DNA of 64,000 nucleotides from an uncultured Bacteroidia bacterium (GTDB taxonomy: Bacteria; Bacteroidota; Bacteroidia; Bacteroidales; F082). The translations under genes were made by a program, and so were the position numbers. Location: NCBI GenBank assembly GCA_902801465.1, contig CADCIH010000001.1, forward strand, positions 62,001-126,000. Direction: 5' to 3'. The notes under the pieces were generated by a model. It did not search any database and had not been told where the DNA came from. It saw nothing but the letters and a program-made list of their open reading frames with translations. How positions within the stretch are numbered: the first letter of the stretch is position 1; each line of letters begins with the position of its first letter. This document shows, piece after piece, positions 18,180-26,329 of this stretch.

Positions 18180-18608
18180 ATGAAAAAGCTGTTTTTAATT
18201 GCTCTGTTGGGATTAATGGCTGTTCCGCTGTTCTCCCAGTCAGTCTCTGACGCCACCATTCAAAAGCGCGAAAACCGTCGCGGCATGGTGCTGAAAGAAT
18301 GGAACACCGCCGTTGGATCCAAGATACCCTTCCTCGATCATGTCACCACTTACGACGAGTTGGGCCGCAAGATCGAAGAGATTGAGTACGCCAGCTATGG
18401 ACAGAAATCGCGCGTGGTGAGCGAATACCCGCCCGACAGCGACGTCACTGCCAAAGTGGTGCGAGAGATCGAATACAACGACCGCGACAGAGTGGTGCGC
18501 ATCCGTAAGTTCGAGTACAACGAAGACGGCTCAAAGAGCCGCCAACTCAACTACTATCCCAACGGTAAGCTGGAATCGGTCAAGGTTTACGAATACGTGG
18601 CTAAGTGA
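18180..18608 (+). CDS. Small secreted protein of unknown function
   Basis: 142 residues with a clear signal peptide (cleaved near VPLFSQ). The mature part has repeated short strand units (YDELGRKIEEIEY, YNDRDRVVRIRKFEY, YYPNGKLESVKVYEY) resembling the YD/MORN-like antitoxin-type repeats of Bacteroidota secreted proteins. I cannot name a function. It is six bases downstream of the lipoprotein, and its TGA overlaps the GTG start of the VTC gene (GTGA). Confidence 0.7.
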   Translation: MKKLFLIALLGLMAVPLFSQSVSDATIQKRENRRGMVLKEWNTAVGSKIPFLDHVTTYDELGRKIEEIEYASYGQKSRVVSEYPPDSDVTAKVVREIEYNDRDRVVRIRKFEYNEDGSKSRQLNYYPNGKLESVKVYEYVAK

Positions 18609-19402
18609 ACCCCGAGATCCTCGATATTGTCAACACTATGAGCCCCATCACCCTTGGGGAGATGAAGGAAGTGAAGCTCATGAATCGGGTGGACACCAAA
18701 TTTCTGGTGACCTCAGAACAGCTTCTTGCCATCCTCAAGGGGATCCGTGAACATTACTACGCACAAGAGGTGGAAGGGAACCGCATGTCTCCCTATAGCA
18801 CCGTTTATTACGACACCCCCGACCTCAAGATGTACATCATCCACCACGACCGACATTTGGTCCGCGACAAGGTGAGGGTGCGCACCTACGTGGATTCGCA
18901 TCTGACCTTCTGCGAGGTTAAACATAAAACCAACAAGGGCCGGACGAAAAAGAAACGAATAGAGATAGAACCCGGCACCGATATCATCCATGACACCGAA
19001 ACAGCCGCCTTCCTCGCTGAGAAGCAACCCTATCCCGTGAATAGCCTCAGCCCTAACCTGGAGACGGCATTCGACCGCATCACCCTGGTCAACTACGAAA
19101 AGACCGAACGGCTGACCATCGACTGTAACCTGAACTTCCGTAACTTTGTCTCCGGCACCTCGGCCTCCTTGGAACCGCTTGTGATCATGGAACTCAAACA
19201 GGACGGGCGCGCCCGCTCTCTGCTGAAAGAGGTGCTTTTCGACCTCCGCATCAAGCCCTACAAAATCAGCAAATACTGCATCGGCACCGCCATGACCCGC
19301 CCCGACGTCAAACAAAACCGCTTTAAGAAGAAACTACGCAGAATCGATAAACTGAAATCTACCGATGTCGCACCCCTATGTGGTGTAACCCCTAACTTTT
19401 AA
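18605..19402 (+). CDS. VTC-domain polyphosphate polymerase-like protein
   Basis: 265 residues of the VTC/triphosphate-tunnel fold. Basic and acidic tunnel residues are seen in LMNRVDTKFLVT, STVYYDTPDLKMY, VRVRTYVDS, EVKHKTNKGRTKKKRIEIE and VIMELKQDG. In yeast the family makes polyphosphate from ATP; bacterial VTC proteins usually sit beside DUF4956 membrane proteins, as here. The GTG start overlaps the preceding stop. The last residues (DVAPLCGVTPNF) are encoded by a REP-like palindrome and the beginning of heptamer array A4, which supplies the stop codon. Confidence 0.85.
   Translation: MNPEILDIVNTMSPITLGEMKEVKLMNRVDTKFLVTSEQLLAILKGIREHYYAQEVEGNRMSPYSTVYYDTPDLKMYIIHHDRHLVRDKVRVRTYVDSHLTFCEVKHKTNKGRTKKKRIEIEPGTDIIHDTETAAFLAEKQPYPVNSLSPNLETAFDRITLVNYEKTERLTIDCNLNFRNFVSGTSASLEPLVIMELKQDGRARSLLKEVLFDLRIKPYKISKYCIGTAMTRPDVKQNRFKKKLRRIDKLKSTDVAPLCGVTPNF
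19360..19387 (-). repeat. REP-like palindrome (degenerate copy, reverse orientation)
   Basis: Contains the tail CTACCGATGT and a degraded stem CACCCC...TGGTG. On the minus strand it reads stem, then CATCGGTAG, like the copy at 60837. It codes for the C-terminus of the VTC protein and touches array A4. Confidence 0.6.
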
Positions 19403-19454
19403 CTTTTATCTTTTATCTTTTAACTTTTATCTTTTATCTCTTAACTATAACCAA
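19392..19454. repeat. Heptamer array A4
   Basis: Nine heptamers: CTAACTT, TTAACTT, TTATCTT, TTATCTT, TTAACTT, TTATCTT, TTATCTC, TTAACTA, TAACCAA. The VTC stop TAA (19400-19402) lies in it, and it runs to three bases before the DUF4956 ATG. Confidence 0.9.
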
Positions 19455-19456
19455 CC

Positions 19457-20182
19457 ATGTTCCTCCTCCAATCCGCCCCACAATTCGATCCCGACATTGC
19501 CCGTGAATTCGGCAATGGAGGCGGTGCCGCCGATATTAATTTTTTGGGCGTCCCGCTTTTCGATGCAACCAGCCTCTGGACCCTCCTGTTCCGATTTGCA
19601 CTCAACTTCCTGGTGTGCTGGATCATCATCCGGTTATTCTATTACAAGAAGTCACAACGCCGAGACTATTACTTCACCTTTATGATGTTCGCCGTAGTCA
19701 TCTTCTTGATTATCACACTGATGGATAATATGAAGATGAACGTTGCCTATGCCCTCGGCCTATTCGCCATCTTCGGCATGATACGTTATAGGACAGAGAC
19801 CCTGCGCATCCGTGAGATGACCTATCTCTTCGTCGTCATGGGCCTGTCTATCATCAACGGTCAGGCACTCACCACCAGTCTCTTGGAACTGCTTATCACT
19901 AACGCATTGGTCATCCTCGCCATCTGGCTTTTCGAAGGCAACAAACACTCCAAGCAGATGTCGGAAAAAGTGATTCTCTACGATAAGATCGACTTGGTGC
20001 AGCAGGGAAAAGAAGCAGAACTGAAAGCCGACTTGGAAGCACGTACTGGCATCGCCATCGAGAAGATGGAAGTCGGCCATATCGACTACCTGCGCGACGC
20101 CGCATTTATCAAGATCTGGTACAAGCCAAATCCTGGAGAGACCAGTACCATAGGAACGTTTACCAAATTAAAGGATTTTTAA
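19457..20182 (+). CDS. DUF4956 integral membrane protein
   Basis: 241 residues. Four hydrophobic segments span about residues 32-165 (LWTLLFRFALNFLVCWIII, FMMFAVVIFLIITLM, AYALGLFAIFGMIRYRTETL, LLELLITNALVILAIWLF), then a cytosolic domain ends the protein. The motif FGMIRYRTETLRIREMTYLF is typical of the family. DUF4956 proteins are regularly encoded next to VTC polymerases and are thought to be their membrane partner. The spacer to the VTC gene is a heptamer array, and the next gene begins immediately after the stop. Confidence 0.88.
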   Translation: MFLLQSAPQFDPDIAREFGNGGGAADINFLGVPLFDATSLWTLLFRFALNFLVCWIIIRLFYYKKSQRRDYYFTFMMFAVVIFLIITLMDNMKMNVAYALGLFAIFGMIRYRTETLRIREMTYLFVVMGLSIINGQALTTSLLELLITNALVILAIWLFEGNKHSKQMSEKVILYDKIDLVQQGKEAELKADLEARTGIAIEKMEVGHIDYLRDAAFIKIWYKPNPGETSTIGTFTKLKDF

Positions 20183-20245
20183 GTGGAAAACGGAAAACAG
20201 AAAACGGAGAACGAAAAACGGAGAACGGAAAACTTTCCACTTTTC
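20183..20245. repeat. Heptamer array A5, with inverted ends
   Basis: Nine units in phase: GTGGAAA, ACGGAAA, ACAGAAA, ACGGAGA, ACGAAAA, ACGGAGA, ACGGAAA, ACTTTCC, ACTTTTC. The edges AAGTGGAAA (20181-20189) and TTTCCACTT (20234-20242) are exact inverted repeats, so the array can fold. Confidence 0.9.
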
Positions 20246-20929
20246 GTTTTATTCCTCCTGATGGCAAATGCTCTTCCGGCCTTCGCCCAAAGTGAGAGAA
20301 ACACCAGCTTTGGCGGTATCGTCGGGATGGACTTCAGCAATGGGTTCAGGAACGGCATTGAGCTTAAAGTGGAGGAGGAGTTCCGTTTTGGAGAGTTTGG
20401 TGGAACCCACATGGAACGTTGGCTCAATGAGGTATCATTGGAGACACCCATGAGCATCCCCGGCTTGGGTAACCGTTTGCATGGAGGTTGCTTCTTGGGA
20501 TATGTGAGGCATTACGACAAGAAAGGATATTTCGACAACCGCCTCCGTTTTGGCGTGGATTTCTCCTATCGGGAGTCTGTCAGGAGATGGAAACTGGCCT
20601 GTCGCAGCCGCCTGATGTTCACCTATCGCGACGAACGTACAGGCGAATACAGCCTCAACCCCAAATGGTATTGGCGTAACAAACTTCAAGCAACCTACCA
20701 AAGATCGAACAGCAGATGGAAATACACCCTCTCGGCCGAACTCTTCCTGAGGTTGCGCGAGAATCCTTCCGAGACCTTCGTGGACCATGTCAGGACAGCG
20801 GTTTCAATGGACTACCGCCTCAGCCGACGCCAATCGCTGGAATTTATTGCCCGCATGGATAACGAAATCCAAGTGAGGGAACCAATGGATCGCTTTTATT
20901 TAGGAATTGTATATCATTTAAAAAATTAA
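20183..20929 (+). CDS. DUF2490-like outer-membrane protein with repeat-derived signal peptide
   Basis: 248 residues with GTG 20183 as the only workable start that keeps the signal peptide. The n-region (ENGKQKTENEKRRTEN) is encoded by heptamer array A5, followed by a hydrophobic core (FPLFVLFLLMANALPAFAQ). ATG 20261 within the core would destroy it. The mature part is rich in amphipathic strands (FDNRLRFGVDFSYRE, WKLACRSRLMFTYRDERTGE, KYTLSAELFLRL) and ends MDRFYLGIVYHLKN, as in DUF2490 barrels. No gap separates it from DUF4956, suggesting one transcript. Function unknown. Confidence 0.7.
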   Translation: MENGKQKTENEKRRTENFPLFVLFLLMANALPAFAQSERNTSFGGIVGMDFSNGFRNGIELKVEEEFRFGEFGGTHMERWLNEVSLETPMSIPGLGNRLHGGCFLGYVRHYDKKGYFDNRLRFGVDFSYRESVRRWKLACRSRLMFTYRDERTGEYSLNPKWYWRNKLQATYQRSNSRWKYTLSAELFLRLRENPSETFVDHVRTAVSMDYRLSRRQSLEFIARMDNEIQVREPMDRFYLGIVYHLKN

Positions 20930-20938
20930 TATATTAAT

Positions 20939-22627
20939 ATGGAACTATTCAAAAAAGGAGAAAAAATCGGGAAATATACCGTCAACGACTTCATCAAGAA
21001 AGGCGCGTCGGCGGAATCCTATACCGTATATGGCGGTGACGACATGTTGTATTTCATGAAGGTGTACGACATGGCCAGCATTCCCAAGTCGCAGCTGCTC
21101 GAAGGCAAGGAGGTGCCGGAGATTGTGTTCTGCAAGGAACTCAACGAAGAACGCAATGACAACGTGATTCGCTATGTTGACAACGGTGGTGTACGAAAAG
21201 GCAACAAAGAATATCATTATCTGGTGACAGAGTTTTATTCAGGCATGTTATTGAACGAGTCGCTAGAGAAAGACGGCGTGTTCGATGTCGATGATGCCGT
21301 GCAAATCACACTCTGCGTGCTGAATGGCTTGAGCTTTATGCACTCCAAAGCCTTGCTGCACAACGACATCCGTCCCTCCAATATCATGCTTAAAGAACTC
21401 GACGACGGCATGCTGTCGCCTACCATCATCGACCTTGGTCATGTGTCGTACATGGTGTTGGGCCGACCCAACTTCATGATGGGTGACTTGGCACCATTCT
21501 TCCGAGCTCCCGAGACCTACCGCGGCATCTTCACCCCCAAGTCTGACGTGTTCTCGGTGGGTGCCCTGCTGTATTATCTCATCTTTGGAAAAGCTCCGTG
21601 GGAAGTGGATCTTGCCGAATGCGGCAATGACAAGAACCAAATCAAGGCCAAAGTGAGAGAAGCCCGAAAGGAAGAACTGGTGCTGGATACCGAGAAAGTG
21701 CATATCCCCGACTTCCTGAAAGAGATACTCAGGAAAGCACTTTCGCTCCGAGCCGTGTCGCGTTTCCCCTCCGCAGCCGAGTTCTTCAACGTGTTGATCG
21801 ACCGTTTGATGCCCGACGACATGGATCTTCCTACCGGCGAACAACTCGAAGAGGAGTTCAAGAAAGGCGCTGGCAACGGATTCGACCAGGTGGCCGGCCG
21901 TGATGAGCTGAAGGAACAGCTTCGCAAAGAGGTGATATTCGCCTTGCAAAACCCTGAGAAAGCCAAACTGTACCAACTGCTACCCGTCAACGGCATCCTC
22001 CTCTATGGTCCTCCCGGATGTGGAAAGAGTCTGGTAGCCAAAAGCTTTGCCGAAGAAGTGGGCTTCAACTACACCGTCCTCGATGCCTCGGAGTTCGGTA
22101 GTATCTATCAACCTGGGGTGATCGATAACCTTCAGCGGGTGTTCGATGCAGGCACGGTGAAAGCCCCCTTCATCTTGATTATTGATGAGATTGAATATCT
22201 GATGCCCGTCCCAACCGTCGACAACATCACCAAGGAACGTGTGGCTGTGCTGAGCATGATGGCCAACTGCCAGGAGAAAGGCATCCTGATAGTGGCTACC
22301 TCCAACCAACCGGACATGGTCGATCCATTCCTGATGCGCCCGGGTTGCATCGACAGGGTGTTCTTCGTTTCGCAACCCGACTTCGAAGCCCGAAAGGACA
22401 TCTTCAAGAAACACCTCGGCACCCGTCCCTGCGACACCATCGACTATGACGAACTGGCTCGATTGTCTGACGACTTCGTGGCTGGCGACATCACCGAGGC
22501 TGTCAACGAAGCAGCCATGACCGCTGCATATATGGATGTGCCCATCTCCCAGAAAATCCTTGTGGATGTGCTGAAATACAAGAACCCGACCTATTCCACC
22601 AAGACGAAAATCGGATTCAACAAATGA
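20939..22627 (+). CDS. Protein kinase-AAA+ ATPase fusion
   Basis: 562 residues. A Ser/Thr kinase-like domain fills about 10-290: glycine-rich loop IKKGASAESY, VAIK-type Lys41, catalytic loop HNDIRPSN (141-148, HRD changed to HND, catalytic Asp143, Lys changed to Arg145), DLG (165-167) in place of DFG, and APE (190-192). An AAA+ domain of the Cdc48/FtsH type fills about 315-560: Walker A GPPGCGKS (357-364), Walker B ILIIDEIE (412-419), sensor ATSNQP, Arg finger in MRPGCIDR (467-473). No protease domain is attached. It overlaps the next small gene by four bases (ATGA). The target is unknown. Confidence 0.85.
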   Translation: MELFKKGEKIGKYTVNDFIKKGASAESYTVYGGDDMLYFMKVYDMASIPKSQLLEGKEVPEIVFCKELNEERNDNVIRYVDNGGVRKGNKEYHYLVTEFYSGMLLNESLEKDGVFDVDDAVQITLCVLNGLSFMHSKALLHNDIRPSNIMLKELDDGMLSPTIIDLGHVSYMVLGRPNFMMGDLAPFFRAPETYRGIFTPKSDVFSVGALLYYLIFGKAPWEVDLAECGNDKNQIKAKVREARKEELVLDTEKVHIPDFLKEILRKALSLRAVSRFPSAAEFFNVLIDRLMPDDMDLPTGEQLEEEFKKGAGNGFDQVAGRDELKEQLRKEVIFALQNPEKAKLYQLLPVNGILLYGPPGCGKSLVAKSFAEEVGFNYTVLDASEFGSIYQPGVIDNLQRVFDAGTVKAPFILIIDEIEYLMPVPTVDNITKERVAVLSMMANCQEKGILIVATSNQPDMVDPFLMRPGCIDRVFFVSQPDFEARKDIFKKHLGTRPCDTIDYDELARLSDDFVAGDITEAVNEAAMTAAYMDVPISQKILVDVLKYKNPTYSTKTKIGFNK

Positions 22628-23040
22628 CTTCAGGCAAACACATAGCAAAGAACCTGGTGACCTCTTGGCTGAAACAACATGAAGTGAAAGCCAAGAACTC
22701 CAAAGTGGGAGTCAACTTCGTTTACGACGGATGGAACTTCCTACTTTGGAACGATGCCGACGACCCTATGTTCTTCCGACTCGCCTTGCCAGGCATCATG
22801 GATGTCACAGACGAAAACTACGCCGTGGCACTGCTGGCTTGCAACACCCTTAATTGGAACCACAAGGTGGTGAAGGCATCACTCTATGAATATGAGGAGT
22901 CGGGCCATCGCCGTGCCTCCGTGTGGGTCTGCTTCGAACAAATGCTCGACGGCTCAATGAATGATCCTGAGATTGTCACTCGTGCCGTCACCGCATTGGT
23001 CGACGCTGCTGAACGTTTTCAAACACTAATAGAATCTTGA
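22624..23040 (+). CDS. Small YbjN/type III chaperone-like protein, partner of the kinase-AAA+ protein
   Basis: 138 residues, translationally coupled to the kinase-AAA+ gene (ATGA overlap). The pattern (VGVNFVYDGWNFLLWNDADDP, LALPGIMDVTDENYAVALLACNTLNW, ASVWVCFEQML, then a C-terminal helix AVTALVDAAERFQTL) is like the alpha-beta YbjN/T3SS-chaperone fold, but this is fold-level guessing without a search. No signal peptide, so cytoplasmic. A substrate-binding or adaptor role for the ATPase is inferred from coupling only. Confidence 0.6.
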   Translation: MTSGKHIAKNLVTSWLKQHEVKAKNSKVGVNFVYDGWNFLLWNDADDPMFFRLALPGIMDVTDENYAVALLACNTLNWNHKVVKASLYEYEESGHRRASVWVCFEQMLDGSMNDPEIVTRAVTALVDAAERFQTLIES

Positions 23041-23043
23041 GAT

Positions 23044-24852
23044 ATGAAGACTTTTCTGATGACCGTGATGCTGCTGTCATGCCTCGGCGCAGTGGCACAA
23101 TATGCTCCGGCAGGCGACAAAATCAAGACCCGCTGGGCTGCGGAAGTGAAGCCTGACAAGGTGCTTCCTGAATATCCACGCCCCTTGTTGACACGCCAAA
23201 ACTGGCAGAACCTCAATGGGCTGTGGAACTATGCCATCACCCCAAAAGACAGCAAACAACCTGTCGCCTATGATGGTGAGATATTGGTGCCCTTCTGCAT
23301 TGAATCCTCCCTCTCAGGGGTTCAGAAGACCGTCGGTGCCGACAACGCCTTGTGGTACCAGCGGGAGTTCAGCGTGCCCAAAGGCTGGAAAGGCCAACGG
23401 GTACTACTTCACTTCGGTGCAGTCGACTGGATGACAGACGTCTGGGTGAATGGTGTCAAGGTGGGCAGCCACACCGGTGGTTATACGCCCTTCACTTTTG
23501 ACATCACCCAGGCTTTGAATGGAAAGGATAACACTTTGATGGTCCGTGTGTGGGACCCTACCGATGATTCTTACATCCCTCACGGCAAACAGGTGAACAA
23601 GCCACGTGGAATCTTTTATACCGCTGTCACCGGCATTTGGCAGACAGTGTGGCTCGAGCCTGTGCCGACCAGCTATATCGCCGCGGTGAAGACCACCCCT
23701 GACCTCGAAAGAGGCACTGTGACCGTGACACCTGAATTCAAAGGTGCTACCGATGAGGTGTTGTATCAGGTGGAGGTAAGTCTCGAAGGGAAGACGGTCG
23801 CCTCGGGCAAAGCCCTCGGCGGACAGCCTGTTGAAGTGATCATGCCGGAAGGATTCCTTACTTGGACCCCCGACCATCCGCATCTCTATGATATGAAAGT
23901 GAGCGTCCTCGAAAATGGAAGGATGGTGGATGAAGTGGGTAGTTATTTCGCCATGCGCTGTTTTGGCACCCAACGCGACGAGAGTGGCATGATGCGCCTG
24001 ACGCTCAACGGACGTCCCATCTTCCAGTTTGGTCCCCTCGACCAAGGCTGGTGGCCGGATGGACTCTATACCGCACCTACCGACGAGGCCCTGGCATTCG
24101 ATGTAGAGAAGACCAAGGAATTGGGTTTCAATATGATACGTAAACATGTGAAGGTGGAACCCGCCCGCTGGTACTACCATTGCGACCGCCTCGGGATGAT
24201 CGTGTGGCAGGACATGCCTAGCGGCGGCAGAGGTCCGGGCTGGCAAACCGAACAGTATTTTGACGGTCCTGAGAGCCTGCGTTCGACGGAATCGGAAGCG
24301 TGCTATAAGAAGGAGTGGAGAGAGATTATCGAGAGCTTGATTTCACAGCCCTGCATCGGGGTATGGGTGCCCTTCAACGAGTCGTGGGGCCAGTTCAAGA
24401 CCCCTGAGATTGTGGAGATGACCAAGCAATTGGATCCCACCCGTTTGGTGAATCCAGCCTCAGGTGGTAATTTCTATCCTTGCGGCGACATTCTCGACCT
24501 TCATCACTATCCCGAACCGAAGATGGTGCTTTACGACCCCACCCGGGCCACGGTGCTGGGCGAGTACGGCGGCATCGGACGTAAGGTGGAAGGCCATACG
24601 TGGGTGAAAGACCAAGGCTGGGGTTATGTGGAGTTCGACACCGAAGAAAAGGTGACAGACACCTATGTGGAATATGCGGAGCTGCTTTACAAGATGGCCT
24701 TCCAAGGCTTTTCAGCCGCTGTCTACACACAGACTACCGATTGTGAGACCGAGTTGAATGGCTTGATGACCTACGACCGTGAGGTGGTCAAACTGAATCC
24801 CGAAAGGCTGTTGAAGATCAACAGGAAGATAGCTCACGCATTCGCGGAATGA
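23044..24852 (+). CDS. Glycoside hydrolase family 2 protein (beta-galactosidase/glucuronidase type)
   Basis: 602 residues with a signal peptide ending CLGAVAQ, so periplasmic or exported. An N-terminal sugar-binding jelly roll (about 55-200, LNGLWNYAITP, LWYQREFSVP, VWVNGVKVGSHTGGYTPF) is followed by an Ig-like domain and a TIM barrel. The acid/base is Glu446 (VWVPFNESWGQF) and the nucleophile Glu507 (VLGEYGG). It lacks the C-terminal domains of large LacZ enzymes. No SusCD pair or other glycosidase is nearby, so it is not in a classic PUL. The substrate is not determined. Confidence 0.9.
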   Translation: MKTFLMTVMLLSCLGAVAQYAPAGDKIKTRWAAEVKPDKVLPEYPRPLLTRQNWQNLNGLWNYAITPKDSKQPVAYDGEILVPFCIESSLSGVQKTVGADNALWYQREFSVPKGWKGQRVLLHFGAVDWMTDVWVNGVKVGSHTGGYTPFTFDITQALNGKDNTLMVRVWDPTDDSYIPHGKQVNKPRGIFYTAVTGIWQTVWLEPVPTSYIAAVKTTPDLERGTVTVTPEFKGATDEVLYQVEVSLEGKTVASGKALGGQPVEVIMPEGFLTWTPDHPHLYDMKVSVLENGRMVDEVGSYFAMRCFGTQRDESGMMRLTLNGRPIFQFGPLDQGWWPDGLYTAPTDEALAFDVEKTKELGFNMIRKHVKVEPARWYYHCDRLGMIVWQDMPSGGRGPGWQTEQYFDGPESLRSTESEACYKKEWREIIESLISQPCIGVWVPFNESWGQFKTPEIVEMTKQLDPTRLVNPASGGNFYPCGDILDLHHYPEPKMVLYDPTRATVLGEYGGIGRKVEGHTWVKDQGWGYVEFDTEEKVTDTYVEYAELLYKMAFQGFSAAVYTQTTDCETELNGLMTYDREVVKLNPERLLKINRKIAHAFAE

Positions 24853-24871
24853 GAAAAACCAATAATTCTCC

Positions 24872-24888
24872 GCACCCCTTCGGGGTGC
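24872..24888. repeat. REP-like palindrome
   Basis: GCACCCC, loop TTC, GGGGTGC, with the diverged tail CATAACGTGGGAT. It lies in the convergent gap after the GH2 gene. Confidence 0.75.
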
Positions 24889-24919
24889 CATAACGTGGGA
24901 TTTGTTGGAATTATGGAAA

Positions 24920-24955
24920 CAAAAAAAGCCCCGAGTTACCTCGGAGCTTTTTTTG
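24920..24955. terminator. Bidirectional terminator between GH2 and lipoprotein genes
   Basis: Stem GCCCCGAG / CTCGGAGC (one mismatch), loop TTAC, with A7 on the left and T7 on the right, so it works for both convergent transcripts. Confidence 0.9.
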
Positions 24956-24972
24956 ATTAAGCTGTCATTAGC

Positions 24973-25770
24973 TTATTTGGCCTGGCCAGTGATGGTGACG
25001 TCGGTGCCTTTGAAATCGTGGACTTCACCTCTGGTGATGTGGATCAGATGGTTCACACCATTGTAGGTGGTGCCAATTACGAAGTCATAATTATGTGAAG
25101 CATAGCACGAGACCTTGTTGAACACGGCGATGCCAATTTGCTGTTCGCTAAACAAGGCAGCTTTTTCAGCCTCGGTGGTGGTAGCTTCCCAAACGCTGGG
25201 GTCGAACTCGTAGAGGACAGCGCCATCAAGAGGTCTGATGTTGGCAAACACATCTTTGGTGTTGCTGGTCCATGACAGACCGAATTCCTCGATACCGCCG
25301 GTGACAGCGGCAGCACCATGTCTGTTCCATGAGAAGTCGGTGGCAACGAGAGCGGTTTCCTTGTTGAGGGCGATCTTGATGGTGGCGCTGGCGGTCTGGC
25401 CGGCAACGTCAGTCACAGTGGCGACAATCTCGTAATGGTCGACGATTTCTCTGCTATCATCTGAATCAGTGAAGATGATTTCACCTTTGTAGGTGAAGGC
25501 AGTGCCGCTGATGGCAGTGTCGCAAAGGGTGGTACCACCGCAAACGATGACCATTCTGGACAGTTCTTTCAGGGTTTGAGTGTTGGAGGTGGCCATGAAG
25601 CCATAAGGATAAGCGACATCCATGTCAAGGACGTTTTCTTGAGCGTCGGTGAGGAAACCTTCTTCTGCGACGATGGAGATAACGGGTTCCGGATTCTGGA
25701 TGGTCGGATCGCAGCTAGCAAAGAAAGCAACGCTGACGAGGCAAACGAGTGCCAAAGCTAATTTCTTCAT
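24973..25770 (-). CDS. Secreted lipoprotein of unknown function
   Basis: 265 residues. The signal has a lipobox (VAFFASCDP). The mature part is beta-rich with a Thr/Ser-rich Ig-like segment (DHYEIVATVTDVAGQTASATIKIAL, about residues 108-132) and no enzymatic motif. Similar short lipoproteins are common in Bacteroidales. It has its own promoter (25843-25836) with a leader of about 65 bases and a terminator at 24920. I do not recognise a family. Confidence 0.75.
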   Translation of the reverse strand: MKKLALALVCLVSVAFFASCDPTIQNPEPVISIVAEEGFLTDAQENVLDMDVAYPYGFMATSNTQTLKELSRMVIVCGGTTLCDTAISGTAFTYKGEIIFTDSDDSREIVDHYEIVATVTDVAGQTASATIKIALNKETALVATDFSWNRHGAAAVTGGIEEFGLSWTSNTKDVFANIRPLDGAVLYEFDPSVWEATTTEAEKAALFSEQQIGIAVFNKVSCYASHNYDFVIGTTYNGVNHLIHITRGEVHDFKGTDVTITGQAK

Positions 25771-25835
25771 TGTTTAATGATTTTAAATTAATGTTAAGTG
25801 AATTGTCTTCGTTGTGGTTTTTAAAAAGAACGGGG

Positions 25836-25843
25836 CAAATATA
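25836..25843 (-). promoter_or_regulatory. -7 promoter box for the lipoprotein at 24973
   Basis: Minus-strand TATATTTG, 65 bases upstream of the ATG. Confidence 0.6.
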
Positions 25844-25886
25844 TCAAATAATTTGCCAAACTTGAGCGATTGTCTGAAAAAATAAT

Positions 25887-25916
25887 AAAAAAGCCTGTCG
25901 TGAAACAGGCTTTTTC
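25887..25916. terminator. Terminator after the ferredoxin gene
   Basis: Stem AGCCTGT / ACAGGCT flanked by A and T runs. It ends the minus-strand ferredoxin transcript. Confidence 0.85.
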
Positions 25917-25937
25917 TCTTTTTGGTTGACTTAAGAT

Positions 25938-26105
25938 TTAGTCTTCAACGATAGCATCGTTCGGGCAAGCACCAGCGCAGGTACCGCAACCGACGCAGCT
26001 GTCAGCGTCGATGACGTAGATGTCGCCTTCAGAAATAGCGCCCACAGGGCATTCGTCGATGCAAGTACCGCAAGCAACGCATTTGTCAGTGATTTTGTAA
26101 GCCAT
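25938..26105 (-). CDS. 2[4Fe-4S] ferredoxin, 55 residues
   Basis: A small clostridial-type ferredoxin with two symmetrical cluster motifs: [12 protein letters not shown] (residues 9-20) and [12 protein letters not shown] (37-48). Starts MAYKITDK and ends AIVED. It is a cytoplasmic low-potential electron carrier. Divergent from korAB, whose enzyme needs a ferredoxin acceptor, so it is the likely partner. Its own -7 box is at 26156-26149, leaving a leader of about 40 bases. Confidence 0.97.
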   Translation of the reverse strand: MAYKITDKCVACGTCIDECPVGAISEGDIYVIDADSCVGCGTCAGACPNDAIVED

Positions 26106-26148
26106 GATCTTTAATTTTAAATGTTAGTTTCGTGTTAAAATGAGGTTG

Positions 26149-26156
26149 CAAATATA
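26149..26156 (-). promoter_or_regulatory. -7 promoter box for ferredoxin
   Basis: Minus-strand TATATTTG, 43 bases upstream of the ATG. Confidence 0.65.
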
Positions 26157-26261
26157 CTGGTTTGTTCGTTATCCGAAAGACGTTCTCGCAATTTAGAAAT
26201 AGTCTAAAAAACGGAGTGAAAACTTTTTCTTTTTTAATTAGGTTATGCCGAATTAAAAGCG

Positions 26262-26269
26262 TACTTTTG
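26262..26269 (+). promoter_or_regulatory. -7 promoter box for korAB
   Basis: TACTTTTG followed by a 60-base AT-rich leader to ATG 26330. The ferredoxin and korAB promoters diverge within 224 bases. Confidence 0.65.
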
Positions 26270-26329
26270 CAGCTTCAAAAAAGATACTGAATCATTCTTG
26301 AAAATATAAATTTTTAAATCCATTAAGTT

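Noticed and set aside
22624-23040. Calling the small coupled protein a type III secretion chaperone
   Set aside because: No type III genes are present in the window; the similarity is only at fold level, so it is described as YbjN/chaperone-like.
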